A stretch of DNA of 64,000 nucleotides from Propionibacteriaceae bacterium (GCA_031262485.1 JAISHO010000025.1:23407-87406); one strand, 5' to 3'; counted from the first letter of the stretch, positions 1 through 9,341 are shown. Notes: a model not told the origin generated them from the sequence alone. Numbers and translations are program-made.

Positions 1-163
1 GGTGCAGGCTGGCGAAAGCATGGGTGACGAGACGATCGCCCTCCATGACAGCGCCGAGATGCTCGCCGACTTGATCCTCGCCTCCAGCTTCGATCGCCGC
101 CTGGCGGGCCAGATCGACGGCCTCCAAGGTGACGGCGTCCGGTTTCGGCGTCTTCACAGCCAT
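1..163 (-). CDS. DUF3027 family protein (partial, C-terminal part outside window)
   Basis: Only the first 54 codons are present, reading leftwards from an ATG at 163. The start follows the cold-shock gene stop by 8 bases and has a GAGG-type ribosome site. Residues such as VDLARQAAIEAGGEDQVGEH and GDRLVTHAFAS match the N-terminus of the actinobacterial DUF3027 family as I remember it. That family is regularly encoded just downstream of a cold-shock gene, as here. Its function is unknown. The spacing and orientation suggest co-transcription with the cold-shock gene. Recognition rests on a short stretch plus context, so the family call is good but not certain. Confidence 0.72.
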   Translation of the reverse strand, partial: MAVKTPKPDAVTLEAVDLARQAAIEAGGEDQVGEHLGAVMEGDRLVTHAFASLH

Positions 164-171
164 ATCTACCC

Positions 172-555
172 TCAGAGCTCGAGCTCGTCGGCGAAACCGC
201 GCAACATGTGAGCGACTTTCTCGGACGTCCGAGAATCCGGGTAGTGGCCCCGCCGGTAGGCGTTGCCGATGCCGTCGAGCACCTTGATGAGATCTTCGGT
301 GATCGTCGTCAGTTGCTCGGTGGATTTGCGCTGAGCCTTCGACAAGGACGGGGGAGGATCGATGAGGGTGAGGGAGAGCGCCTGCTCGCCACGACGACCC
401 TCGGCGACGCCGAATTCGACCCGTTGGCCCGGCTTGAGGGTCGTCACACCGACGGGGAGGACGGAGGCGCGCACGTAGACGTCACCGCCGCCATCTTTGG
501 CGATGAAACCGAACCCTTTCTCGGCATCAAAGAAACGTACTTTGCCTTCTGGCAC
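172..555 (-). CDS. Cold-shock domain protein with C-terminal extension
   Basis: 127 residues starting at a GTG. The N-terminal 65 residues form a cold-shock domain that binds single-stranded RNA/DNA and acts as an RNA chaperone. RNP1 is KGFGFI at residues 13-18 and an RNP2-like DVYVRAS follows at about 25-31. The last 55 residues are an extra helical, charged tail, as in the longer actinobacterial Csp proteins (the usual length is about 67). The reading frame stays open far upstream, but homology begins at VPEGKVRFF and an AGAGGA ribosome site precedes this GTG, which fixes the start. It is the first gene of a short minus-strand operon with the DUF3027 gene. Confidence 0.9.
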   Translation of the reverse strand: MPEGKVRFFDAEKGFGFIAKDGGGDVYVRASVLPVGVTTLKPGQRVEFGVAEGRRGEQALSLTLIDPPPSLSKAQRKSTEQLTTITEDLIKVLDGIGNAYRRGHYPDSRTSEKVAHMLRGFADELEL

Positions 556-593
556 GCCAGTCCTCTTTCGCGTGATCACAATGAACGACATCA

Positions 594-623
594 AGACTAC
601 CCACACTTGCCATCGCGGGCCAA
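594..623 (-). promoter_or_regulatory. Probable promoter of the cold-shock gene
   Basis: On the minus strand, TTGGCC (618-623) and TAGTCT (594-599) are separated by 18 bases. They would give a leader of roughly 35 bases before the GTG at 555. This is a sequence match only. Confidence 0.4.
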
Positions 624-762
624 GGAGAGATGGTTCCGTGGCGGCCCCGCGTCGTCGCCTGATCCGACCGGCGGTGCGCCACGTGGGTGTTCCTGAGGGC
701 CGTTCGTCATCACACACCGGTTCGCCGGTCGTCCCCCGGGCAGGACGGGTAGAGTCATCGTC

Positions 763-1572
763 ATGGCTACTTGGCGCGATGGTCCGCAATACGCACCGAT
801 GACGCGCCCGTCCGCCTTCACCGAGCCATCCTCGGCCTTGGCCCTCGACCCTCCCGCGGCTGAGTCGGTCCTCCCCTCGGCGCCCGAGCAGCAACCTCGT
901 TCCTTCGAGCCGCCGCGTGATCCCGGCCCCCCTCTTGAGGCGGTCGTCGCCACCCCGGCCGATCAGCGTGATCCGGCCGAGCCGTTCGCCGTCGCCACGT
1001 CGACCTTGACGGGGTCGGCTTGGAGTTCGGCCCACAGCACGGCGGTCGCGCCTGTCGCCACGGGGGCTGTGTGGGCGGCTGATCAGCCCTGGCAATCTCA
1101 ATATCCGCCGCCCGACGCCACCACGGCGGCTTTTCCCGCCCCGGGGACTCCGCAATGGTTCGGCCCCAGCGCCTATCAGGCGCCTCCGCCCGCCCCTGTC
1201 GTCATCACTCCGTCGACGGTGTTGGAGGCCTCGTATTATCCGCTCGTCATCACCCTCGTCGTGGGAGCGGTCGTCGGCTTGCTGGCGCCGAGCGTCGCCT
1301 CGTTCACTCTTCTGCTCGGCATCATCTTCCTCAGCAGCGGCCAAACCGTCGCCTACCGCCGGATCATGCTGCGCAACATCGCCATCGGGATCGCCGGCGT
1401 GCTCGTTTTCCTCTTCCTCATCTTCCAATTCTTCAACGTCATCTTCGCCGGCCCGAACCTGGAAGTCGATCCCTTCGTCGTCGCGGCCAACTGGATCCTC
1501 CTGGCTTCGACGATCGGAATCCAATACGCCGCGATGCGATCAGGCGAACGCCCGGAGCGCCGGCCCTCATAA
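763..1572 (+). CDS. Proline-rich N-terminus, four-helix membrane protein of unknown function
   Basis: 269 residues. The first 150 are low-complexity, rich in Pro, Ala and Ser, and predicted disordered. The C-terminal 110 residues carry about four hydrophobic segments (roughly 159-175, 178-194, 205-228 and 237-256), and the protein ends in a short basic tail. I do not recognise a named family. The layout resembles the many actinobacterial proteins with a Pro-rich cytoplasmic tail and a small helical membrane domain. The gene stands alone between the divergent cold-shock operon and a shared terminator. The ATG start is plausible but has only a weak ribosome site. Confidence 0.75.
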   Translation: MATWRDGPQYAPMTRPSAFTEPSSALALDPPAAESVLPSAPEQQPRSFEPPRDPGPPLEAVVATPADQRDPAEPFAVATSTLTGSAWSSAHSTAVAPVATGAVWAADQPWQSQYPPPDATTAAFPAPGTPQWFGPSAYQAPPPAPVVITPSTVLEASYYPLVITLVVGAVVGLLAPSVASFTLLLGIIFLSSGQTVAYRRIMLRNIAIGIAGVLVFLFLIFQFFNVIFAGPNLEVDPFVVAANWILLASTIGIQYAAMRSGERPERRPS

Positions 1573-1656
1573 TGCGTCGCCCCTCGTAACCCGTTGTCGA
1601 GACAGCGCTCAGACCTCGCGTCACCACCCGGGCGCCGGATCATGGGGACAAGGAAA

Positions 1657-1686
1657 CCGGGGGCGACCCTGGTGGATCGCCCCCGG
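1657..1686. terminator. Hairpin terminator between convergent genes
   Basis: A perfect 10-bp stem, CCGGGGGCGA paired with TCGCCCCCGG, with a 10-base loop. It lies between the plus-strand membrane protein and the minus-strand binding protein. The minus-strand side is followed by a short T-rich stretch. Confidence 0.7.
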
Positions 1687-1717
1687 TGAAGAGAAGAAGC
1701 CTAGTAAAGGCTGTGGG

Positions 1718-3037
1718 TCAGACGCCCATCTCGCTCTTGAGGTTGTCGACGAACTCCTCAGCGCCGGCCTCTGGAGTCATCTGCCCGAGGAGGACGGCGA
1801 AGGCGGAGCGTTCCTGGATCGATTCCGACTGGCCGCCGCCGGGCAGCGGAACGACGGAGGCGCTGCCGAGATAGCCCTCCGACTCGACGCGGTCCATGAA
1901 GGCGACGACCTTCTGATCGGCCGAGCTCATCGTGTCGGAGATGGCCGAACGGATCTCGGTGTTGGCCGGGATGCCGCGCTCGGTGCCGAGGATACGGCCG
2001 GCCTCAGGATCGTTGAGGAAGAACTCCATGAGCTTGAGGACGGCGTCGGGGTGCTCGGTGTCGGCCGAGGCGGACAGATACATCGAGCTCTTGAGCCACA
2101 TGTTGGCGTCCTTGGCGTCACCGGTCTGAGTCGGCGGGACGAGGAGTTGGAGATCCTCGCCGGTCGCGTTCTCGAAAGCGGTCAACTGGTTCGACCACTG
2201 GAAGGTCAGCGCTGCCTTGCCCATGCCGAAGGGGCTCTCGTTGAGGTTCGAGGGCATGTCGGCTGTCACAGTGGCGGGCGGGGTGCCGCCGGCGTTCTGC
2301 AGGTCGAGCCAATACTGGAACCATGGGGTGATGGTCGAGGCGTCGAAGCCGATGCCATCGGTGGTGAACTGCTCCTTGCCGGATTCGCGGATCCAGATCT
2401 TCGACATGCCGTCGATGCTGATGAGGTTGTGCGAGCCGTAATACTCGGTGCCGCCCTTGGAACCGATCTCCGTGGCGACCGCGGCGTAGTCGTCCCACGT
2501 CCACGTCGTGTCGTCGGGCACGGCGACGCCAGCCTTCTCGAAGACGGCCGGATTGGCCAGGGTGACCGGCACATTGACGCCGAAGGTGGCGCCGTAGAGC
2601 GTCCCCTCGACCCGACCAGGATCGATCGTCGATTGCTCGAAATCGCTGAGATCGAGTTCGACCGACTCGAGGTCGAGCAACTGGCCGTCGAGGCCGTACT
2701 GGGCGATGTATTTCTCGTCCATCTGGATGACGTCGGGGGCGTTGCCGGCCGCGATCATCGTCGAGAGCTTCTGGAAGTACGAGGTGAAGTCAGAGAATTC
2801 GGTCTCGACGGTGATGTCGGGGTATTTCTCGTTGAAGAGGTCGATCACTTGCTGGGTCAGCTTGGTGCGCGTCTCATTGCCCCACCAGACGAATTTGATG
2901 GTGACGGGGCCTTCTTCGGCCTCGGGTCGGCCTTCGGCGGTCGTGGTCGAACCACCGCCGCCACACCCGCTGAGTGCGAGGCTGGCCGCGACGGCGGCGA
3001 GGAGGAAGGTTCCGGTTCTCTTGCGGAAGCGTGTCAT
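1718..3037 (-). CDS. ABC transporter sugar-binding lipoprotein
   Basis: 439 residues, extracellular solute-binding protein family 1. The N-terminus MTRFRKRTGT plus a hydrophobic stretch and the lipobox LSGC make Cys25 the predicted lipidated residue, followed by a Gly/Ser linker. The mature part has the family's typical start (TIKFVWWGNETR) and the loop IAAGNAPDVIQMDEKYIAQYG. ATG at 3037 was chosen because it begins the signal peptide and follows a GGAG ribosome site; earlier in-frame starts add sequence not seen in this family. It would deliver a sugar or oligosaccharide to an ABC importer, but no permease or ATPase gene lies next to it. A GAAAGCGCTTTC palindrome upstream suggests LacI-type control. 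The substrate is unknown. Confidence 0.9.
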   Translation of the reverse strand: MTRFRKRTGTFLLAAVAASLALSGCGGGGSTTTAEGRPEAEEGPVTIKFVWWGNETRTKLTQQVIDLFNEKYPDITVETEFSDFTSYFQKLSTMIAAGNAPDVIQMDEKYIAQYGLDGQLLDLESVELDLSDFEQSTIDPGRVEGTLYGATFGVNVPVTLANPAVFEKAGVAVPDDTTWTWDDYAAVATEIGSKGGTEYYGSHNLISIDGMSKIWIRESGKEQFTTDGIGFDASTITPWFQYWLDLQNAGGTPPATVTADMPSNLNESPFGMGKAALTFQWSNQLTAFENATGEDLQLLVPPTQTGDAKDANMWLKSSMYLSASADTEHPDAVLKLMEFFLNDPEAGRILGTERGIPANTEIRSAISDTMSSADQKVVAFMDRVESEGYLGSASVVPLPGGGQSESIQERSAFAVLLGQMTPEAGAEEFVDNLKSEMGV

Positions 3038-3142
3038 CGTTGAACTCCGTTTCTGATCGGGAGGCGCCATCCGTGATGGTGACGAGAGGGGAAAGTGCCG
3101 TCCCACAATGTTCCTCCAGCGTAGAGGACGCCGGGACGCAGG

Positions 3143-3154
3143 GAAAGCGCTTTC
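3143..3154. promoter_or_regulatory. LacI-type palindromic operator
   Basis: GAAAGCGCTTTC is a perfect 12-base palindrome with the central CG typical of LacI/GalR-family operators. It lies 106 bases upstream of the sugar-binding protein start. The regulator is unknown; none is encoded beside it. Confidence 0.5.
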
Positions 3155-3176
3155 TCGTAACGATTGTCGTGATCTC

Positions 3177-3201
3177 TGTAACGGATGTCAATTCCGTTAC
3201 A
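3177..3201. promoter_or_regulatory. Perfect 9-bp inverted repeat, probable operator
   Basis: TGTAACGGA and TCCGTTACA flank a 7-base spacer. A third copy of the half-site core GTAACG sits at 3157-3162. The array is in the 390-base divergent region between the sugar-binding protein (start 3037) and cutC (start 3428). The rest of that region has a LacI-like TGTAAACGTATCCA at 3300-3313 and no gene that I can support. Which gene the inverted repeat controls is not clear. Confidence 0.45.
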
Positions 3202-3427
3202 TTCTCATGATGGCGTGTTTGGCGCTGTCTCATCGAGACAAGCCATCACCCTGCGATGGTTCCCCCTAGTCGGCGGGTGAAGTTTCCCGTCACGAGCGAT
3301 GTAAACGTATCCATGGGATTTGCTGTAGGGGTTTTCGGGGGCGTTCCAGCGCGCCGGATCGCAAGGATTCTCCCTCAACTCGGCGTGTGAAACATCTTCT
3401 TCTGTCCGCTTCGGGCAGGCTGACGCC

Positions 3428-4183
3428 ATGACTGTGCTTGAGGTCGCCGTCGCGACACCACAGGAGGCTCGACGGGCGGAGGAGGGTGGCGCCGATCGTC
3501 TCCTCGTGCGCCAGGGCCCTGACGACCGCTCTCCGACGCCGGACACCGTCGCCGCGATCCGCCAAGCCGTCACCCTCGAGATGAGGGTCGTCTTGCGATT
3601 ACGCGATGGCTACGGCACCGATGGTGGCGAGATGACGCGGTTGAGTGGATTGGCGTGGTCTTATCTCGAGGCCGGGGCCGATGGGATGTGTTTCGGTTTT
3701 CTCACCGCCGCCACCGCCCTCGATGAAGACGCCATCGCCGCTTTGGCCGGTGACGCGACGTGGCCCTGGACGCTGAGCCGGGCGATCGACGCCACGCTCG
3801 ATCCTGAGGATTCCTGGAGTCGGATCACCGCTTTGCCCCGATGCGATTCGGTGCTCTCGGCCGGCTCCGCTCGATCGCTCGACCATGGGCTCGACGCCCT
3901 CCTCGAGCGAGCCCGACGACTGCGCGGCGAGGAAGGTTCGAACGGTCTTGGATCGGGTGCTGTGGCCGCCCACTCCCCATCATCGGGTCCGCTCGTCATC
4001 GCCGCCGGGGGGTTGCGGCCGGAGCATGTGCCGTGGCTCGTCCGTGGGGGGATTCGGGCTTTTCACATCGGTGACACCGACGAATGGGCGGCCCAACCGA
4101 CGGGGGAGAAGCGGTTGACGGTGGAACGGGTGACGAGTTGGCGCCGACTCATCGACGGAGAGGTCGCCGCGGCGCAAGGCTGA
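3428..4183 (+). CDS. cutC: CutC-family protein
   Basis: 251 residues with a TIM-barrel-like pattern. The start (MTVLEVAVATPQEARRAEEG, then GADRLLV) matches the family hallmark of an early LE.AV...EA..AE.GGADR segment. The C-terminal strand LVIAAGGLRPEHVPWLV followed by GGIRAFHIG is also typical. CutC was named for copper homeostasis in E. coli, but that role is disputed and its enzymatic function is unsettled. A Gly/Ser-rich insertion of about 20 residues sits near residue 180. The gene is divergent from the sugar-binding protein, and only a weak ribosome site precedes the ATG. Confidence 0.82.
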   Translation: MTVLEVAVATPQEARRAEEGGADRLLVRQGPDDRSPTPDTVAAIRQAVTLEMRVVLRLRDGYGTDGGEMTRLSGLAWSYLEAGADGMCFGFLTAATALDEDAIAALAGDATWPWTLSRAIDATLDPEDSWSRITALPRCDSVLSAGSARSLDHGLDALLERARRLRGEEGSNGLGSGAVAAHSPSSGPLVIAAGGLRPEHVPWLVRGGIRAFHIGDTDEWAAQPTGEKRLTVERVTSWRRLIDGEVAAAQG

Positions 4184-4203
4184 CAACCATAGGGAAAATG
4201 AAA

Positions 4204-4233
4204 GCGGGAGCGATCCTGCAGAATCGCCCCCGC
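4204..4233. terminator. Hairpin terminator after cutC
   Basis: An 11-bp stem with one mismatch, GCGGGAGCGAT against ATCGCCCCCGC, begins 20 bases after the cutC stop. The T-rich flank is on the minus-strand side, so it may also stop leftward transcription. Confidence 0.55.
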
Positions 4234-4246
4234 CAGAGGTGTGGTG

Positions 4247-4267
4247 TGTGGCAATAACATTGCCACA
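4247..4267. repeat. Orphan 21-base palindrome
   Basis: TGTGGCAAT and ATTGCCACA form a perfect 9-bp inverted repeat around AAC. It lies between two terminators of convergent genes, where no promoter is needed. Confidence 0.5.
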
Positions 4268-4363
4268 GTTCGATTGGGTCGTCAAGTCGGTCACGGAAGT
4301 TCCCAGAAATTGACAACCGTAGTTCTATATGAGCGGTTTGAGGTCTTCCAGGGGGATGAGAAA

Positions 4364-4400
4364 CGGGGGTGGGCGCCTCGTGAGGAGACGCCCACCCCCG
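4364..4400 (-). terminator. groEL terminator
   Basis: A perfect 12-bp stem, CGGGGGTGGGCG against CGCCCACCCCCG, begins 24 bases past the groEL stop on the minus strand. A TTTCT stretch follows it. Confidence 0.8.
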
Positions 4401-4424
4401 TCGTTGAATGGGGTGGGGATGGAC

Positions 4425-6065
<1,641 letters not shown>

Positions 6066-6150
6066 TCAGGGGGCTTGACAACCCCGCGTGGATCTTCAGA
6101 ACGCGTCTCGCGGCGCCCGCGACGGACGGTGAAGCACCTCGCCTGAGACG

Positions 6151-6175
6151 TAGCACTCGAACCTTCGGAGTGCTA
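6151..6175 (-). promoter_or_regulatory. CIRCE element, perfect copy
   Basis: TAGCACTC and GAGTGCTA flank 9 bases, the exact architecture of the HrcA operator. It lies about 105 bases upstream of groEL, just downstream of the predicted -10 box. Confidence 0.9.
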
Positions 6176-6180
6176 ACCCA

Positions 6181-6209
6181 TATCTAGCACTCGACAGGCC
6201 CGAGTGCAA
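6181..6209 (-). promoter_or_regulatory. groEL promoter with second CIRCE element
   Basis: A second CIRCE-like repeat at 6185-6209 has TAGCACTC and GAGTGCAA with a 9-base spacer and one mismatch. Read on the minus strand, TTGCAC (6204-6209) and TAGATA (6181-6186) form -35 and -10 boxes separated by 17 bases. The operator therefore covers the promoter itself. Confidence 0.75.
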
Positions 6210-6212
6210 ACG

Positions 6213-6232
6213 ACCGGCCCGGTCGGGCCGGT
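6213..6232 (-). terminator. Hairpin after thioredoxin gene
   Basis: ACCGGCCC pairs with GGGCCGGT around a 4-base loop. It lies 26 bases past the thioredoxin stop and directly before the groEL promoter. There is no clear T-run. Confidence 0.5.
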
Positions 6233-6258
6233 GATGTGGCTCCCTGAAGCGGCGGTCG

Positions 6259-6657
6259 TCAGGCTGCGGCGGGAGCCTCGGAATCCGCGTCGGCCTCGTC
6301 GTCGGCTTGCTGGGGGATCTGGGAGAGGTCGAAGTCGCGCAGATTGCCGATGACCTCGTTGAGGTCGCTGCGGCGCAACGCGCCGGGGATGGCGCTGAGG
6401 AGGTTGCCTTCTTTGAAGAGGAGGAGGGTGGGAACGGCGCGCATGCCGCTGCTTTCGAAGAAGGCTTGATTCTCCGGCGAGGCGTCGGTTTGGAATTTGG
6501 CGAAGGTGACATCGTCGTTGTCTTGGGAGACGGATTCGAACGTCGGGGCGAAGCGCAGGCAAGGGCCGCACCAGGACGCCCAGAAGTCGACGATGAGCAT
6601 CGGACTCTTCTCGACCGCCTGTTCGAAGGTGTTCGCGTTGATGTGAATGAGCGCCAT
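6259..6657 (-). CDS. Thioredoxin
   Basis: 132 residues with a thioredoxin fold. The active site is WCGPC at 29-33, followed by the conserved cis-proline in AVPT (Pro76). It reduces disulphides in cytoplasmic proteins. The C-terminal 25 residues are an acidic Ala/Asp/Glu-rich tail absent from the classical 105-110-residue thioredoxin. An AGGAGG ribosome site sits 6 bases before the ATG. It lies 30 bases downstream of the exonuclease gene on the same strand and may be co-transcribed with it. The arginine after CGPC (LRFAP) differs from the usual KMIAP of E. coli TrxA. No thioredoxin reductase is nearby. Confidence 0.92.
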   Translation of the reverse strand: MALIHINANTFEQAVEKSPMLIVDFWASWCGPCLRFAPTFESVSQDNDDVTFAKFQTDASPENQAFFESSGMRAVPTLLLFKEGNLLSAIPGALRRSDLNEVIGNLRDFDLSQIPQQADDEADADSEAPAAA

Positions 6658-6687
6658 GATGTCCTCCTGGAAACCTTCCTAATTACG

Positions 6688-7461
6688 TCAGCCTACCGTG
6701 CCGAAATGGGGTGGTCGGTCGGCCATGAGACGCCGTTCGTCGGCGGTCAAGATGGTGCGCTGCGAGGGGGGCTGGGTGACGCCGTCGTGGCCGAGGCGGT
6801 GGCTGATCTCGCGTTGGAGGGCGGCTTGTTGAGCCGCTCCGAGCACGGCCCGCGCCACGGTGGGCGTGTGGAGGGCGGGGGGATCGGGCCAGACGATGGA
6901 GTGAGCGCGGTCTTCCCAACGTTGTCTGGCTGTCAGGTGGGGGAAACCGCCGTCGGCTTGGACGAGTTCGATGAGGAGGCGGGCGGTCGCGAGCGTGTCC
7001 CCCAGCGCCGAGTGGGCCATGAGGTTGGTGATCTGGGATCGGGCGCAGCAGGCTTCAAGGGTGTGCTGGCGGTGTTCGCGATAGAGGCGCCGCGAGATCG
7101 CCATGGTGTCGATGGCGGAGTCGGCCCCGAAGTGGATCGGCCAACCGGCCCGGCGGTATTCGGCGGCCAGGAACCGCAAGTCGAAGGTGACGTTGTGCCC
7201 GACGAGGAGGTGGCCGCGCAGCAGGTCGGTCAGGTCGCCGACGATCGCCGGGAAGGTGGGCGCGGTGGCGATGTCGTCGGGGGTGATGTGGTGGATGGCG
7301 GTCGGACCGACGGGGCCTTGGGGGTCGAGGAGGGTCGACCAGGTTCCGGTGAGGTCGCCGTCGGGGGAGAGGGTGACGACGGCGATCTCGACGATGCGGT
7401 TGGCGGTGGGCGAGAGCCCGGTCGTCTCGGTGTCGAGCACGGCGAAACCTGGCATCGACAT
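6688..7461 (-). CDS. DnaQ-like 3'-5' exonuclease (DEDDh)
   Basis: 257 residues. The exonuclease domain covers about residues 5-175. Exo I is VLDTETTG with metal ligands Asp10 and Glu12, Exo II is HNVTFDLRFL, and Exo III is HSALGDTLATARLL with the His and Asp of the DEDDh type. It resembles actinobacterial stand-alone homologues of the DNA polymerase III epsilon subunit, which remove nucleotides from DNA or RNA 3' ends. The C-terminal 80 residues have no recognised domain. ATG at 7461 follows AAGGAG; a second ATG two codons later is possible. No polymerase gene is adjacent, so a role as proofreader or in repair is open. Confidence 0.87.
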   Translation of the reverse strand: MSMPGFAVLDTETTGLSPTANRIVEIAVVTLSPDGDLTGTWSTLLDPQGPVGPTAIHHITPDDIATAPTFPAIVGDLTDLLRGHLLVGHNVTFDLRFLAAEYRRAGWPIHFGADSAIDTMAISRRLYREHRQHTLEACCARSQITNLMAHSALGDTLATARLLIELVQADGGFPHLTARQRWEDRAHSIVWPDPPALHTPTVARAVLGAAQQAALQREISHRLGHDGVTQPPSQRTILTADERRLMADRPPHFGTVG

Positions 7462-7571
7462 CGTTTCTCCTTCACCTTTCGGGCCACGGCCTCTCCGGGT
7501 GTGCGACCGCGCTGGAGGACGACCGCTGCGACACGGGAGGCGCCTGGGAGCGGTTCGTTCCGGTTACCCGT

Positions 7572-8867
7572 TTATATCAGTCCGGCGTCGCGTTTGGCGG
7601 TGAGGACCCGGCGCACGGAGTCGTCGACTTGGCTGGCGAAGGCGGCGTCGGAGGCCATCAGTTGGACGATCGCGTCGATGCCGGCTTGGGCGTCGGCGGG
7701 GGCTTCGACGATGGCGATGTCGCCGCCGGCTTGGATGAATTTGAGGACGCGCTGGCCGGCGGGGATGTCTTTGACGGCGGCGGCGGCGAGCGAGTCGGAG
7801 ATGGCGACGCCGTCCCAGCCGATGGTCTGGCGCAGGAGGTCGGTGATGATGATCGAGGAGAAGGCGGCCACGTTGTCCGGGTCGATGAGAGGGTAGGTCG
7901 CCAGCGAGATCATGACGGCGGCCGGTTTCGCCTCGAAGGCTTTGGTGAAGGCGATGATGTAGGGGTCGTCGGTGCGCATGACGTTGTCGGTCGTTCCGTC
8001 TGCTGTGAAATCAGTATTCCCAGTGACGCGGCCGAGCCCGGGGAAGTGTTTGACGCAGCTGGCGATGCCGCCTTGGCGCATCCCTTCGATGAAGGCGGCG
8101 GAGGCTTCGCCGTTGAAGACGGGGTCGGTGCTGAAGTAGCGGTTGAGTTCTCCGATCGGTTCGTTTTTGGTGACGAGGTCGGCCGGCACGGTGTCGGCGA
8201 CGGGAGCGTAGTTGAGGTTGACGCCGGCCTGGGCCAGTTCTTCGGCCCAACCGGCGGCCTCGCTGGTGATCTGGTCGCTGCTCCAGGTCCCTTGGATGGT
8301 GGCGGAGGGGATGGTGTCGAACCCGGCGCCGTTGAGCCGTTGGATCTGCCCGCCCTCCTGGTCGGCGGCGAGGAAGAGCCCGATGTCGTGGGGGGTGTCG
8401 ATGGCGTTGAGTTGACGGCTGACTTGTTGGGTGACCGGCATCGTCCACCCGGTGCCGAGGTAGGTGACACCGCCGACCCCGTTGGCGACGGCCGTGGACA
8501 CCTCAGGGGTCACCGTCGGCCCGAGGAGGGAGACGATGAGGAGCTGGCCGGCTTTCTCTTCCGCGCTCATCGAGGAGATGATCCGCTCGATCGATTCGCC
8601 AGAAGCAGCCGACGGGCGAGCCGACGGCGTGGCCGAACGCAGCGGTGTGGCCGTAACCCGAGGAGTGGGCGAAGGCGTGGGAGTCGGCGTCGGAGAAGCC
8701 GACGGCGTCGGACGAGAGGTCAGCCGCGGTGTGCCCGACGAGCTCACCGACGGACTGCTCACCCCGTCGACCTGAGGCGGCGTGACGACGATCGCCGCGA
8801 CGATGACCCCCGCGACCAGGACGACAGCCGCGATCAACGCGATGACGAGACGACGAGTGAGGCTCAT
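7572..8867 (-). CDS. Glycoside hydrolase family 3, NagZ-like, membrane-anchored or secreted
   Basis: 431 residues from the ATG at 8867. Residues 1-28 are a basic start (MSLTRR) and one hydrophobic helix, an uncleaved anchor or signal peptide. About 55 residues rich in Ser, Pro and Thr follow, probably a wall-spanning linker. The GH3 domain then runs to the end. It contains SAEEKAGQLLIVSL, LFLAADQEGGQIQRLNG, KHFPGLGRVTGNTDF and the nucleophile segment VAISDSL. KHFPG.G is typical of the beta-N-acetylglucosaminidase branch, which acts on muropeptides, so an extracellular wall role is inferred. An in-frame ATG 4 codons upstream is possible; GGGAA supports the chosen one. Confidence 0.85.
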   Translation of the reverse strand: MSLTRRLVIALIAAVVLVAGVIVAAIVVTPPQVDGVSSPSVSSSGTPRLTSRPTPSASPTPTPTPSPTPRVTATPLRSATPSARPSAASGESIERIISSMSAEEKAGQLLIVSLLGPTVTPEVSTAVANGVGGVTYLGTGWTMPVTQQVSRQLNAIDTPHDIGLFLAADQEGGQIQRLNGAGFDTIPSATIQGTWSSDQITSEAAGWAEELAQAGVNLNYAPVADTVPADLVTKNEPIGELNRYFSTDPVFNGEASAAFIEGMRQGGIASCVKHFPGLGRVTGNTDFTADGTTDNVMRTDDPYIIAFTKAFEAKPAAVMISLATYPLIDPDNVAAFSSIIITDLLRQTIGWDGVAISDSLAAAAVKDIPAGQRVLKFIQAGGDIAIVEAPADAQAGIDAIVQLMASDAAFASQVDDSVRRVLTAKRDAGLI

Positions 8868-9032
8868 ATTTCCCAGCATGTCACGAAGCACCGACATCCC
8901 GGAAGGCGTCACATGAGAAGACAATGAGAGAAGGCAACAAGAAGTTGATAAATGGTACTTGTTAATTACGAGCACAACCGCAAGTGAAAAGACGGAAAAA
9001 GGAAAACGTGCCTCTCACCGCTCACGGCCTCA

Positions 9033-9187
9033 GGTAATGGGGCGCCAGGGGCCTTGGCCCCGTTGTACTGCACATTCCGGCGAACTGATCTCGGTAAGGG
9101 GCCCCAGGGGGCTTGGCCCCCGCCAAACTGCACCATTCCGGCGAACTAATCCCGGTAAGGGGGCGCCAGGGGGCTTGGCCCCCGCCG
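9033..9187. repeat. Tandem repeat of 60-61 bases, 2.5 copies, each with a GC hairpin
   Basis: Units start at 9033, 9093 and 9154 (the last is partial). Each begins GGTAA(G/T)GGG, contains a CCAGGGGG-CTTG-GCCCC element able to form a 6-bp stem, and continues with CTGCAC then ATTCCGGCGAACT. It fills the space between the GH3 gene promoter and the tRNA terminator. The 377-base gap at 8868-9244 otherwise holds an AT-rich promoter region (about 8870-9010) and no supported gene. Confidence 0.8.
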
Positions 9188-9206
9188 GTGATGGAAGATG
9201 AGCCCG

Positions 9207-9224
9207 GCTCTCGGTCGCGAGAGC
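9207..9224 (-). terminator. tRNA-Arg terminator
   Basis: GCTCTCG and CGAGAGC form a perfect 7-bp stem with a 4-base loop. It lies 20 bases past the tRNA 3' end on the minus strand. Confidence 0.65.
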
Positions 9225-9244
9225 ACACTCCTCCGCGAATCGGG

Positions 9245-9317
9245 CGGCCCCGATAGGATTCGAACCTACGACGCAAGGTTTAGGAAACCTTCGCTCTATC
9301 CCCTGAGCTACGGGGCC
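9245..9317 (-). tRNA. tRNA-Arg (anticodon CCT)
   Basis: 73 bases without an encoded CCA. The acceptor stem is GGCCCCG/CGGGGCC, the D arm GCTCAGGGGATAGAGC, the anticodon stem AAGGT/ACCTT with loop TTCCTAA, and the T arm CGTAGGTTCGAATCCTA. Anticodon CCT reads AGG. The discriminator base is G. The genome rarely uses AGG, so this is a minor isoacceptor. Confidence 0.96.
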
Positions 9318-9341
9318 TGTGCCGGTTGCGGCTCCCTTACT

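Noticed and set aside
172..1524. A 450-codon N-terminal extension of the cold-shock protein
   Set aside because: The extension is Arg/Gly/Asp-rich antisense of the membrane protein gene. Domain homology begins at the GTG at 555 with a ribosome site.
9033..9187. Possible CRISPR array
   Set aside because: Only 2.5 units, the whole unit is conserved rather than having unique spacers, and there are no cas genes in the window.
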